Program-made: the position numbers and the translations under genes | Shown here: positions 33,714-41,855 of the stretch, in pieces | How the letters are laid out: each line of letters begins with the position of its first letter | How positions within the stretch are numbered: position 1 is the stretch's first letter | The notes under the pieces: model-generated | Databases searched by the model: none | Seen by the model: the letters and a program-made list of their open reading frames with translations, nothing else | What the model was told of the DNA's origin: nothing | Assembly (NCBI GenBank): GCA_016717105.1 | Contig: JADKGF010000013.1 | Coordinates: forward strand, 124,001-188,000 | Direction of reading: 5' to 3' | From: Saprospiraceae bacterium | GTDB taxonomy: Bacteria > Bacteroidota > Bacteroidia > Chitinophagales > Saprospiraceae | DNA: 64,000 bases

Positions 33714-34857
33714 TGTAAGTACTGTTGTTATTGTGTGTACCGTTTGCTCCTACGTTACCGCATGAACCTCCATCTACTCTTCTTACTTCAAATCTTACAT
33801 CTGAACAGTGGTCATATGAACCATTGTCTATCTGCCAGCCATAGATCTTGCCTGCTCCATCTGCTCCTGTTCCTGATCCTGTCAAGCTCATTACTATGTT
33901 CTGCTTAGCTACTGCTACCGGTGCACTCGCATCGATTACTGTTACTGTTGCTGTCTTCTCTGACACGTTGCCACAACAGTCGCTTGCCCAATATGTAATG
34001 GTATGTACGCCTTTTGTAAGACCTGTGATTCTGTAATTTGGCGCTGTACCACTCAAGGTCAATCCTGCTGGTACTTTTACGCCCCACTTGATCTCCTCTG
34101 CCTTCGCACAGTTGTCTGCCAATTCCCATGGCTGACCTACGTTCCAGTTGGCTGCACATCCCCATGGATCTACACCCACTGTTGCATTCTTAACATTGAA
34201 AGTTGGTGCTTTCTCGTCTGTCGCTTTGATTACTTGTGTATATGTGAATACTTCACCTGTACACCAGTCTAACAACTTCCAGTTTCTGATCACTTTCATG
34301 TTACCACTACATCCGATTCCACATGCTGGAATTACATCATCTGTATATGTTGTATATAGATTACAAACGTTGTTATCTACTTTTTGGCTATGTAGGTTAG
34401 GCTGACCTGCTGGTGCAGCATATCCTGGCAATTGATATGTGAAATAGCCATAGCTATATCCTTCATTAAATTCTACTACTGAACCTGTTTGTGCATAATC
34501 GTCTGCATATGCGCCGATGTTGGTTGCACTAGCTGGTTGTGTTCTTGAATCTACATCTAAGTAACCTGCGATTGCAGCTGGTGTTGCATCCAAGCCACAT
34601 GTCAAATGTACTTCACGCACTGGTGGTACAAGATCAAATACAGTAATTTGATTGAATGTAAAGGTCTGGCTACATAACGCTACATTACCATAACCATCTG
34701 TATATTTCCAATCTCTTATCAACTTAGTAGCTCCACAATTAGTAGTGGTTACTCTATCTTCAAAACTAATTCCAGTTACACCACAATTATCACTAGGTGA
34801 TGGTGGAGTCGTCAATTTAGATTTGTTTGCATTTTGACCAGGTATGTCATATAACAT
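33571..34857 (-). CDS. Giant T9SS surface protein B, second segment
   Basis: 428 residues, the frame actually continuing upstream to about 34945 (VVQTIVNPSDAPACQFACYE). It contains HYR/Ig-like repeats with CGVTGISFEDRV, WKLLDWCTGEVFTYTQVIKATD and WASDCCGNVSEKTATVTVIDASAP. It is joined to the N-terminal segment by a one-base shift near 34948 (AITG to VVQT) and to the third segment near 33600 (CCEDI to PAGADYG). These modules before VAVAKQNIVMSLTG have no counterpart in protein A. Confidence 0.75.
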   Translation of the reverse strand: MLYDIPGQNANKSKLTTPPSPSDNCGVTGISFEDRVTTTNCGATKLIRDWKYTDGYGNVALCSQTFTFNQITVFDLVPPVREVHLTCGLDATPAAIAGYLDVDSRTQPASATNIGAYADDYAQTGSVVEFNEGYSYGYFTYQLPGYAAPAGQPNLHSQKVDNNVCNLYTTYTDDVIPACGIGCSGNMKVIRNWKLLDWCTGEVFTYTQVIKATDEKAPTFNVKNATVGVDPWGCAANWNVGQPWELADNCAKAEEIKWGVKVPAGLTLSGTAPNYRITGLTKGVHTITYWASDCCGNVSEKTATVTVIDASAPVAVAKQNIVMSLTGSGTGADGAGKIYGWQIDNGSYDHCSDVRFEVRRVDGGSCGNVGANGTHNNNSTYNDNNGYPSEVPGAVWFHPQDNAQDTDGGAFVKFCCEDIPCRSRLWLT

Positions 34858-34943
34858 TCCTACAGTCTCACCTTGTACTACTGGTAATTCATAACATGCA
34901 AACTGACAAGCTGGAGCATCAGAAGGATTTACAATTGTCTGAA

Positions 34944-36908
34944 CTACACCTGACCAGTAATAGCTACATTATATGCACCTGTAGCACCATCAAAAGGACT
35001 CCATGTTGTGAAAATATAATAGTATGTAGTACCTGCTGTCAAATTAATTGTAATCAATGGATCTGCTCCACCTGCTGTATCGTCATTTTGTGCAAGTAAA
35101 CCTACACATGGATTTGCAGGATCAAATGATCCACCATTGATATATGCATAAGTATCTCCATTTGAGTTTGCTGCATTAAATGTATATGATCCAGAAACAG
35201 ATACCGTAAACTGATATACATCATAATACCAAGTATTGTAACCAGTAAATCCACATCTGTCGAAAACTGGATCTGTTGCATCTAATGAACCACCAAATGA
35301 TGTAACTGGTGTAGGGATATCAATATCTTGACAGTTACATACAATTGTAGGGGCAAGTTTATCTTCAACAAACACATAGCCCCAAGTGCGGTTACCTGAA
35401 ACTGGGTCTAAAACTTCTACCTCAATCTTTTTTCCAACATCCTCACAATTTACCCAAACTGCACCATAAGTATAACCAGGATAAGATGCATTTGTAAGTA
35501 ATGGAATTGTAAGCTCCTGTAATGGAGGTGTTCCACTTACTGGCGGTCTTCTCCTCATCAAATAACTATCATAACATCTGTAATTATCGCCTTCAAGTAC
35601 ATCATCAGCACTTACTAAAGACCATCCATCATCATCTAAACTAACATTCACTAAATCGTTCTGAACTAATGTTGCTGTTGCATTTGGAAAACCTGACACA
35701 TTTATGTCAAAACAACAATCTTCAACGGCGTCTCCATCAGGATTTACCAATTCATAACATAAGGTGTACGATCCTTCTGCTAGAAAATCTCCAGCCTGTG
35801 GACCACTCACGTGATTGATTGTCCAAGGATTAAGAACTGAAGCTCCTTGTAATGACAAATTACTAATGGTAATAGTAGATGCACCACCACCATAATCTTG
35901 TGTATATGTTCCCCAAGAAATGATGTCACCTGCATTAACTGGTATAGTAACTGTACCATTTCCTGAAGTTACACCAAATCCATTCATCAACTCTACTTGA
36001 AGTGGAAGATTACAACCACCATTCACTTGATATCCAAATGGATCCCAAAATGCATCAGTGTCTGCTGTTGTATAATTCCAATTGAAAGTCAAAGTACCAG
36101 CAAATGGCATAGGATCAGAATATACCAACGTACCAATATAAATACCTGCATTAGATGGATCAGAAGATCTCATCGTCATAGCAGTTGTAGTAGTAGTAAC
36201 TAAAGGTGTATTCAATATCATACTAACATCAGGACATGCCCCTGCATATGCATTATATGTAGGAACATTAAAAGGACTAGTTCTGAATCCAGAAACTAGT
36301 GGACCAGGCACTAATACAGGCTCACAAGTACCAGCCATAGTAACTAAGTTAGGCACTTGATATGCACATTCTCCACCAGGAAGCGTTACATTCTGATCGC
36401 CTGAACATACTAGTACACAAGCAGCTTGAGCTGGTGCTGCTGCACAAGTATATGTTCTATTAACTGTAAATTCAACATATACATTATCTCCGAAAGCATC
36501 ATTGTCATTGATTCTCAATGCAAGGCTTGTTACCGGTGCATGTTGATTAATATTGTATGCTGCTACTGCAGCTGCACGTAAGTTAGTGGCAACAATATTT
36601 CCATTTACAATGATATCCAAATCATACCATGCAGGACACCATGTAGTAGTACCTGTAGATGTTGAATAATGAATAGCTACATTAGATAATGAAACTGCGG
36701 TCAGGCTTGATGAAAATCCTGGAGCTACACAGTTAACAGGTGCTGGTTCAGCACAGTCAAGTGGTGCAGGAAAGATGGTCAAAGCCACATCTCTACCTGG
36801 AAGATTATAGCTATTGCTACAATTCCATGTTTCGCCATCTTGAGCAAATGCAAGTTGCACATTAAGTGCCACAAGCATAAATACGAATAATTTTAAAATT
36901 TTCGTCAT
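34944..36908 (-). CDS. Giant T9SS surface protein B, N-terminal segment
   Basis: 654 residues beginning with a clear signal peptide (MTKILKLFVFMLVALNVQLAFA). Then come beta-rich modules: NVAIHYSTSTGTTTWCPAWYD, LRINDNDAFGDNVYVEFTV (proprotein-convertase P-like or C2-like beta-sandwich), CSGDQNVTLPGGECAYQVPN, and a final PPC-like domain (YQFTVSVSGSYTF, GDTYAYINGGSFDP, TAGTTYYYIFTTW). It is the export end of the giant protein. The gene lies 19 bases after a small secreted-protein gene and shares with it an identical 18-base leader, so the two are probably one transcript. Confidence 0.8.
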   Translation of the reverse strand: MTKILKLFVFMLVALNVQLAFAQDGETWNCSNSYNLPGRDVALTIFPAPLDCAEPAPVNCVAPGFSSSLTAVSLSNVAIHYSTSTGTTTWCPAWYDLDIIVNGNIVATNLRAAAVAAYNINQHAPVTSLALRINDNDAFGDNVYVEFTVNRTYTCAAAPAQAACVLVCSGDQNVTLPGGECAYQVPNLVTMAGTCEPVLVPGPLVSGFRTSPFNVPTYNAYAGACPDVSMILNTPLVTTTTTAMTMRSSDPSNAGIYIGTLVYSDPMPFAGTLTFNWNYTTADTDAFWDPFGYQVNGGCNLPLQVELMNGFGVTSGNGTVTIPVNAGDIISWGTYTQDYGGGASTITISNLSLQGASVLNPWTINHVSGPQAGDFLAEGSYTLCYELVNPDGDAVEDCCFDINVSGFPNATATLVQNDLVNVSLDDDGWSLVSADDVLEGDNYRCYDSYLMRRRPPVSGTPPLQELTIPLLTNASYPGYTYGAVWVNCEDVGKKIEVEVLDPVSGNRTWGYVFVEDKLAPTIVCNCQDIDIPTPVTSFGGSLDATDPVFDRCGFTGYNTWYYDVYQFTVSVSGSYTFNAANSNGDTYAYINGGSFDPANPCVGLLAQNDDTAGGADPLITINLTAGTTYYYIFTTWSPFDGATGAYNVAITGQV

Positions 36909-36926
36909 GAGATTGAGTTTTGGTTA
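36909..36926 (-). repeat. 18-base leader copy 2, directly before giant gene B
   Basis: Minus-strand sequence TAACCAAAACTCAATCTC ends right at the ATG of giant gene B (36908). The identical 18 bases precede the small secreted-protein gene at 37292. It has no Shine-Dalgarno core. Confidence 0.8.
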
Positions 36927-36927
36927 T

Positions 36928-37292
36928 TTAAAATGATTTTTTAAGGAGATTTTTATAAAAATTCCCCGCTTCGTCTATGATTGCTTGTCTTTCAGGGACA
37001 TTAGAACTAAAACGGCTAGAAACCGCTGCAATCGCTGCACCGACATCTTGACCAGTTTTTAATGGTTCTAATAATGCCTGTCAAAGGCAATCTTTACAGA
37101 ATTTAAAACTGACGTATTCGCAGTTTTAGCTTGAGCAGTCATCGAAGGAGATGACTTCTTAAGAACTTCAATTTGATCTTGCACCATTACTGCTGCTTTT
37201 GTCGCAGGCAGAAAAGTTTGTGAAAATCCACTGAAGCCCATCACCATAAATAGTGCTGTTACTAGCACCGCAAGAAAATTACATTTCTTCAT
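36928..37292 (-). CDS. Small secreted protein upstream of giant gene B (frameshifted)
   Basis: About 121 residues when a one-base shift near 37078 is corrected. Signal peptide MKKCNFLAVLVTALFMVMGFSGFSQ, then a helical Ala-rich domain (AAVMVQDQIEVLKKSS, then ALLEPLKTGQDVGAAIAAVSSRF and AIIDEAGNFYKNLLKK). The uncorrected frame stops at 37068 after FDRHY. No recognised family. It sits first in a probable operon with the giant protein, so it could be a secretion partner, periplasmic chaperone or co-structural subunit; this rests on position alone. Confidence 0.6.
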
Positions 37293-37310
37293 GAGATTGA
37301 GTTTTGGTTA
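37293..37310 (-). repeat. 18-base leader copy 1
   Basis: Identical to 36909-36926 and likewise ends exactly at a start codon (ATG 37292). It may be a translation-initiation or regulatory element that was duplicated. Confidence 0.8.
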
Positions 37311-37600
37311 AAAAAAAATAAATGTTATTTAAAAATAATAAATTAGCCATATTAATACATGACGGTACTCATTGCATCATAGGGATACTTAGAGCATTAC
37401 TTTTAAACCTTAGCCGACGATATGGGAAAACAGATACTTTCGTCTTTATCTATATTACCATAAGAAACAGAAACTGATCAGAATATTCAAATTTGATTTT
37501 CGTATTATTTATAGGGATAAATAAACCGATCAGGCGTAGTTTTCTTATTTCTTATTCGTCATTAAAATACATAACCCGTCCTTTGACAAGGTCTATTAAG
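37311..37600 (-). promoter_or_regulatory. Long untranslated leader of the giant gene B operon
   Basis: About 290 bases between a strong promoter (37604-37634) and the 18-base leader element, without an open frame of note. I recognise no known riboswitch. A long 5' leader could hold regulatory RNA structure; none is asserted here. Confidence 0.4.
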
Positions 37601-37603
37601 GCG

Positions 37604-37634
37604 CAAAGCTAATCAATAATTCAATAACAAAAAT
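37604..37634 (-). promoter_or_regulatory. Promoter: -33 TTTTTG (37629-37634) and -7 TAGCTTTG (37604-37611)
   Basis: Both Bacteroidota core elements occur with 17 bases between them on the minus strand. This is the likely start of the small-secreted-protein/giant B transcript. Confidence 0.6.
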
Positions 37635-37841
37635 ATTTTACTGAATTTATTTTATAAAAATTTCAATATGTTTTTTTAAAAATAGAAAATTAAGAAAACC
37701 AAATAGCATATCTAATTTCTAAGGGTATTCCAGTTTTAATAATTTGCCCAAAAATAAGGGTATTCCCAATGAAATAGTGCAAAGAAAGCAAATTTTCAAA
37801 ATTTTAATAAACAATTGATTGTAGTACGATATTTTACAATT

Positions 37842-38510
37842 ATGGGTCACCTCTCAACTCAAATATATAATGGGTACTTCCGATTAGGCCCAACAGCGTA
37901 TCGGGAGAAGGTCAGATTTTTTGAAGAAAATCCTGATGCTATATCTCGTTTAGATTTTGATGATAGAATTGAAATGGAATTCGACTATTTGTATTGTCTA
38001 TTTGAAGTAGGGAGATATGAGCGATACTTATCTAAAGTAGATGCAATTGTAGAATGTGTAATAGCCGAAAACATCATGGAATTCAACCATGAAAATATCT
38101 TTAATGAATTACTCTTCAGAAAATCGGCATGTTACTTCCAATTAAAGGAATACAACAAATGTGAAAACCTACTCAAACAACTTGTAAGAATGGATCGCAC
38201 TAATAAACTCTATATCGGTCTATATACTATATGTAAATACAAAACAGAAAGCTCATTGGTTACGATAATGAAAGCCTTTGCCGTGGTTTCGTTTATCATC
38301 GTGCTTGGTATCACAATTGCTAGAATTTTTTTAGCGCCCTTATTAGAGCAATATTTCGAACCCTTTATAATATTACGTCTGGTGATACTAAGCATAGGTA
38401 TCTCGAGCCTGGTAAGCTTAGAACTATTGATCCAATACATGATATACAAAGAAACCGGTATGTTTTCACATACTATACTCAACAAAATATTTGGTACCCC
38501 GATCGATTAG
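37842..38510 (+). CDS. Hypothetical TPR-like protein with two C-terminal membrane helices
   Basis: 222 residues from ATG 37842 (MGHLSTQIYNGYFRLGP). Residues 1-140 look like helical tetratricopeptide-type pairs (FDYLYCLFEVGRYERYL, ELLFRKSACYFQLKEYNKCENLLKQL). Two membrane segments follow (AVVSFIIVLGITIARIFLA and ILRLVILSIGISSLVSLELLI). No family recognised. It has no signal peptide, so the TPR part should be cytosolic. It is divergent from the giant gene B operon. Confidence 0.6.
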   Translation: MGHLSTQIYNGYFRLGPTAYREKVRFFEENPDAISRLDFDDRIEMEFDYLYCLFEVGRYERYLSKVDAIVECVIAENIMEFNHENIFNELLFRKSACYFQLKEYNKCENLLKQLVRMDRTNKLYIGLYTICKYKTESSLVTIMKAFAVVSFIIVLGITIARIFLAPLLEQYFEPFIILRLVILSIGISSLVSLELLIQYMIYKETGMFSHTILNKIFGTPID

Positions 38511-38521
38511 GTCATATTAAC

Positions 38522-38553
38522 TTTGGTGAGTTTACATTATATAGATACCTTTG
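38522..38553 (+). promoter_or_regulatory. Promoter: -33 TTTG (38522-38525) and -7 TACCTTTG (38546-38553)
   Basis: Both core elements are spaced 20 bases apart, upstream of the PfkB kinase gene. They give a 5' leader of about 75 bases. Confidence 0.65.
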
Positions 38554-38632
38554 CGTCAAATTCAAATAGTTATAATTAAGACAGTGGATAAAAATCACCT
38601 GCAAACATTTTTTTAACATAATATAATAATCA

Positions 38633-39550
38633 ATGAGTCTTCTTACCGTAGGAACTGTAGCCTTTGACACCATAGAGACACCTTTTGGGAAAGCCGAAAT
38701 GGTTATAGGTGGTGCATGTACATATATAAGCTGGTCTGCGTCGTATTTTACAAATAATATTCATCTCGTCTCTATCGTAGGTGACGACTTCCCAAAAACG
38801 GAATTGGAAACATTGAAAAAACGTGGCGTCAATCTCGACGGACTGAAAATCGTTGAAGGTGGAAAATCATTTTTTTGGGCTGGTCGATATCATAATAATA
38901 TGAATAACCGAGATACCCTAGTCACAGACCTGAATGTCTTGGCTGATTTCGATCCAGTACTACCTGAGCAGGCAAAATCGGCAAAATATGTAATGTTGGG
39001 TAATCTGACACCTGCTATTCAAAAAAGTGTGCTAGACCAACTTGATGGCAGTCAGAAATTGATTGCCTTGGATACTATGAATTTCTGGATGGATATCGCC
39101 ATGGATGAATTAAAAAGTGTCATCTCAAGAATAGACCTTCTTACGATCAATGATGAAGAAGCTAGACAACTATCTGGCGAACATTCGCTAGTCAATGCGG
39201 CAAAGATCATACATGAAATGGGTCCGAAGTTTTTGGTGATAAAAAAAGGAGAACACGGAGCATTATTATTTTGTGCTGATGACATCTTTTATGCGCCAGC
39301 ACTACCACTCGCACAGGTTTATGATCCAACAGGTGCAGGAGATACATTTGCAGGTGGGCTGATGGGATACCTAACAAAAACCGATGATATAAGCATGGAA
39401 AATATGAAACGGGCTATCATAGCAGGATCAGCCATGGCTTCGTTTTGTGTAGAAGATTTCAGTCTCAACAAACTAAAATCGTTGACAATGCCTGAGATAG
39501 ACGAGCGACTTGGTCGATTTAAGAAATTAATGCATTTTGACTTAAAATAA
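38633..39550 (+). CDS. PfkB-family carbohydrate/nucleoside kinase
   Basis: 305 residues with PfkB signature 1 near the start (MVIGGACTYISWSAS) and the ATP/anion-hole signature 2 DPTGAGDTFAGGLMGYL with the catalytic Asp. Ribokinase/adenosine-kinase fold; the sugar or nucleoside substrate cannot be deduced. In Bacteroidota this subgroup is usually annotated as sugar kinase. A conserved-looking MNFWMDIAMDELKSVI and LTINDEEARQLSG are typical of the group. Confidence 0.87.
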   Translation: MSLLTVGTVAFDTIETPFGKAEMVIGGACTYISWSASYFTNNIHLVSIVGDDFPKTELETLKKRGVNLDGLKIVEGGKSFFWAGRYHNNMNNRDTLVTDLNVLADFDPVLPEQAKSAKYVMLGNLTPAIQKSVLDQLDGSQKLIALDTMNFWMDIAMDELKSVISRIDLLTINDEEARQLSGEHSLVNAAKIIHEMGPKFLVIKKGEHGALLFCADDIFYAPALPLAQVYDPTGAGDTFAGGLMGYLTKTDDISMENMKRAIIAGSAMASFCVEDFSLNKLKSLTMPEIDERLGRFKKLMHFDLK

Positions 39551-39552
39551 AA

Positions 39553-39660
39553 TCAAAATTCTTCATCATCTTCTTTGACGGGTCCATTGAGTTTCCATAT
39601 CATAAATCCAAAACCAACGATGAGATGCAGGATAATGATAAATATTAAAAAATTGGTCAT
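39553..39660 (-). CDS. 35-residue single-pass membrane protein
   Basis: Tiny open frame: one hydrophobic helix (NFLIFIIILHLIVGFGFMIW) followed by KLNGPVKEDDEEF, a positive-then-acidic tail. It ends 2 bases from the PfkB gene stop, in convergent orientation. The composition (uninterrupted helix and charged tail) is typical of small inner-membrane subunits. No family recognised and no clear promoter element. Confidence is moderate because of length. Confidence 0.45.
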   Translation of the reverse strand: MTNFLIFIIILHLIVGFGFMIWKLNGPVKEDDEEF

Positions 39661-39771
39661 AACTTACTCAGTTCACAAGGGCAACGTTGTGTAAAGCACA
39701 TTGCACAAAACAATGATTAAAATCATCATCAGGCAAGTAAAAAATCATAGAGATAAATCATAAATGAAATT

Positions 39772-39779
39772 TATCTTTG
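39772..39779 (+). promoter_or_regulatory. -7 element TATCTTTG
   Basis: TAnnTTTG match 75 bases before the ferredoxin-NADP reductase gene. Confidence 0.5.
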
Positions 39780-39854
39780 TCGTTTTCGTTTTTTTATAGT
39801 ATTTATTTTGAATATAAGTGCTTGATATAGAAGGCATAATTTTAGAAGCAACAG

Positions 39855-40862
39855 ATGATTCAGACAGATATATTAATAATCGGCGCAGGTCCGGTAGGAT
39901 TATTTACAGTTTTTGAGGCGGGATTACTCAAACTAAAGTGTCATTTGGTAGATTCATTGGGACAACCAGGTGGCCAGTTAAACGAGATTTACCCAAAAAA
40001 ACCCATCTATGACATACCTGGGTATCCCAGTATCTTGGCTGGAGACCTTACGGAAAATCTTCTAAAACAAATAGAACCGTTCAAGCCCGAATTTACCCTT
40101 GGAGAAAGAGCAGAAACGCTCGAAAAAGTGGATGATAAGTTATTTAAACTTACTACAAGCAGAGGTACCGTCATCTGTGCTCCGGTAGTAGCAATAGCAG
40201 GCGGATTGGGTTGTTTCGAACCTAGGAAACCACCTATAGAAAATATTGAAGAATTTGAAGATCGTGGTGTAGATTACATCATTAAAGATCCTGAAAAATA
40301 CAGAGGCAAAAAGGTAATCATCGCCGGTGGTGGAGATTCTGCTTTGGATTGGAGCATTATTTTGGCCGATATAGCTTCAGAAGTAGCATTGGTACATCGT
40401 CGTACTTCATTTAGAGGTGCATTGGATTCTGTAGAAAAAGTCATGGAATTGGCCCAAAAAGGCAAGATCAACCTTATCACAAATGCACAAATCACTGGTC
40501 TTCAGGGAGAAAACGGGCTATCTGAAGTCATCATCGAAGAAGATGGTAAGGAAAGCTATTCTCATGAGGCAGACCATTTCATCCCGCTTTTCGGCTTGGC
40601 ACCCAAGTTGGGACCAATCGGCGACTGGGGCTTAGAAATACAAGATAATGCCATCGTTGTAAATACCACGGACTACAGTACCAATGTACCTGGTATCTAT
40701 GCGATCGGCGACATCAACACATATCCTGGCAAATTAAAACTGATACTTTGTGGCTTTCATGAAGGGACACTAATGGTACAATCTGCATTCAAACATATAT
40801 ATCCTGACCAGAAACTTTCGTTTAAGTACACAACGGTTGCTGGCGTGAATGGATTTGAATAA
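39855..40862 (+). CDS. Thioredoxin-reductase-like ferredoxin-NADP reductase
   Basis: 335 residues with FAD-binding IIGAGPVGLFTVFEAG, GQPGGQL, NADPH-binding IIAGGGDSALDWS and the FAD-closing YAIGDINTYPGK. The CxxC of thioredoxin reductase is absent (IAGGLGCFEPRKPP), and the C-terminal extension marks the YumC/Chlorobaculum-type FNR. It exchanges electrons between NADPH and ferredoxin. A candidate partner is the 2Fe-2S ferredoxin at 57354, though not adjacent. Confidence 0.88.
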   Translation: MIQTDILIIGAGPVGLFTVFEAGLLKLKCHLVDSLGQPGGQLNEIYPKKPIYDIPGYPSILAGDLTENLLKQIEPFKPEFTLGERAETLEKVDDKLFKLTTSRGTVICAPVVAIAGGLGCFEPRKPPIENIEEFEDRGVDYIIKDPEKYRGKKVIIAGGGDSALDWSIILADIASEVALVHRRTSFRGALDSVEKVMELAQKGKINLITNAQITGLQGENGLSEVIIEEDGKESYSHEADHFIPLFGLAPKLGPIGDWGLEIQDNAIVVNTTDYSTNVPGIYAIGDINTYPGKLKLILCGFHEGTLMVQSAFKHIYPDQKLSFKYTTVAGVNGFE

Positions 40863-40890
40863 CTTATTGATAATCAGAATGTAGCAATAT

Positions 40891-41646
40891 TTAATCTGTA
40901 GGTAACATATTGTAAAGCATCACCTTGCTCGGGCTGGCATCTGACTCTATAGAAGCTATCTGGATATTACAAAAATACAAACCATCTTCGACCGAATCGG
41001 GTACATACACCATCTCTGTGATCGTCTTGCCCAGATCAGGAAAATCTGGATATCCCCAAAAAGCACGATGTCCCACCAATGCTCCGCCATCTTCTTCCCT
41101 ATCTATAGATGGTAAGTCTGTGATGATGTGCTTAATACCACAGTCGTTTAGCCAATGGATCGTTTCAGCATTGAAGTAAGGTGGATTGGTACCTGAATAA
41201 TCCCTTACTAGTTTGTCAGTATCATTGGGTACAGTACGGATGACAGCAGCTTCTATTTCACGAAAGTGGTCTTGCTCTAATGATCTGACAGTGATGGCTT
41301 TATCTCCATTTTCGGCTACATCTGGTACTATAGTGACTAAACGCGCAATGAAATGAAACTCCTTCAAACATCCATTGATCGTAAAAGGTTGAGCGGTAAT
41401 GTGTCCAGCACATTCGGTATGCGTGCCATTGCCGTGTGGATTGACCAATATATTTTTAAAATTGACTGGACTACCCTGCTCTATTGACCCGATAAAATCA
41501 CCTGCAATAACTGGTTCTACCTTAAAATCAGGTGCATAAAAACACTTAGGCCCTTGCGCTCCACTTTTGAGTGGTATAGAGATATCCAATCCGTTGCTCA
41601 GATCTACCGAATATTTGGTATCACGATGCGTAAAATGAATGATCAT
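40891..41646 (-). CDS. Cyclase-family hydrolase (kynurenine formamidase-like)
   Basis: 251-residue protein with the metal-binding core of the cyclase/arylformamidase superfamily in variant form: NPHGNGTHTECAGHI, where HxGTHxDxPxH is usual. It also shows DLPSIDREEDGG and HRAFWGYP. Members hydrolyse formamides or cyclic amides using Zn or Mn. No kynurenine-pathway genes are nearby, so the substrate is open. A near-consensus -7 (TACCTTTA) lies at 41684-41691. Confidence 0.75.
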   Translation of the reverse strand: MIIHFTHRDTKYSVDLSNGLDISIPLKSGAQGPKCFYAPDFKVEPVIAGDFIGSIEQGSPVNFKNILVNPHGNGTHTECAGHITAQPFTINGCLKEFHFIARLVTIVPDVAENGDKAITVRSLEQDHFREIEAAVIRTVPNDTDKLVRDYSGTNPPYFNAETIHWLNDCGIKHIITDLPSIDREEDGGALVGHRAFWGYPDFPDLGKTITEMVYVPDSVEDGLYFCNIQIASIESDASPSKVMLYNMLPTD

Positions 41647-41794
41647 GGATGAATGCGTTTTAGAAGAAAAAGAAAAATATTCCGTAAAGGTAGGCTGAAT
41701 TCAGTGCTTATATATGATGATTGGAATAATTATTCACTGATAAATTTTACTTGCGAAATAAAATATAATAAAGGTCGTCCAAGTAAAATATCAT

Positions 41795-41827
41795 TAAAAA
41801 AGGCCTCGTAATTGCTTACAAGGCCTT
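41795..41827 (-). terminator. Rho-independent terminator
   Basis: AAGGCCT and AGGCCTT pair around a 14-base loop and are followed on the minus strand by six T. It ends the transcript of the two thioredoxin-like T9SS proteins. Confidence 0.85.
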
Positions 41828-41855
41828 ATTCTAGCATTAAAGTTATACTAAAGAT

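Noticed and set aside
24419..34405. Many long open frames antisense to the giant T9SS genes
   Set aside because: They mirror the low-complexity codon usage of the real genes, contain no domains and lack promoters or sensible starts.
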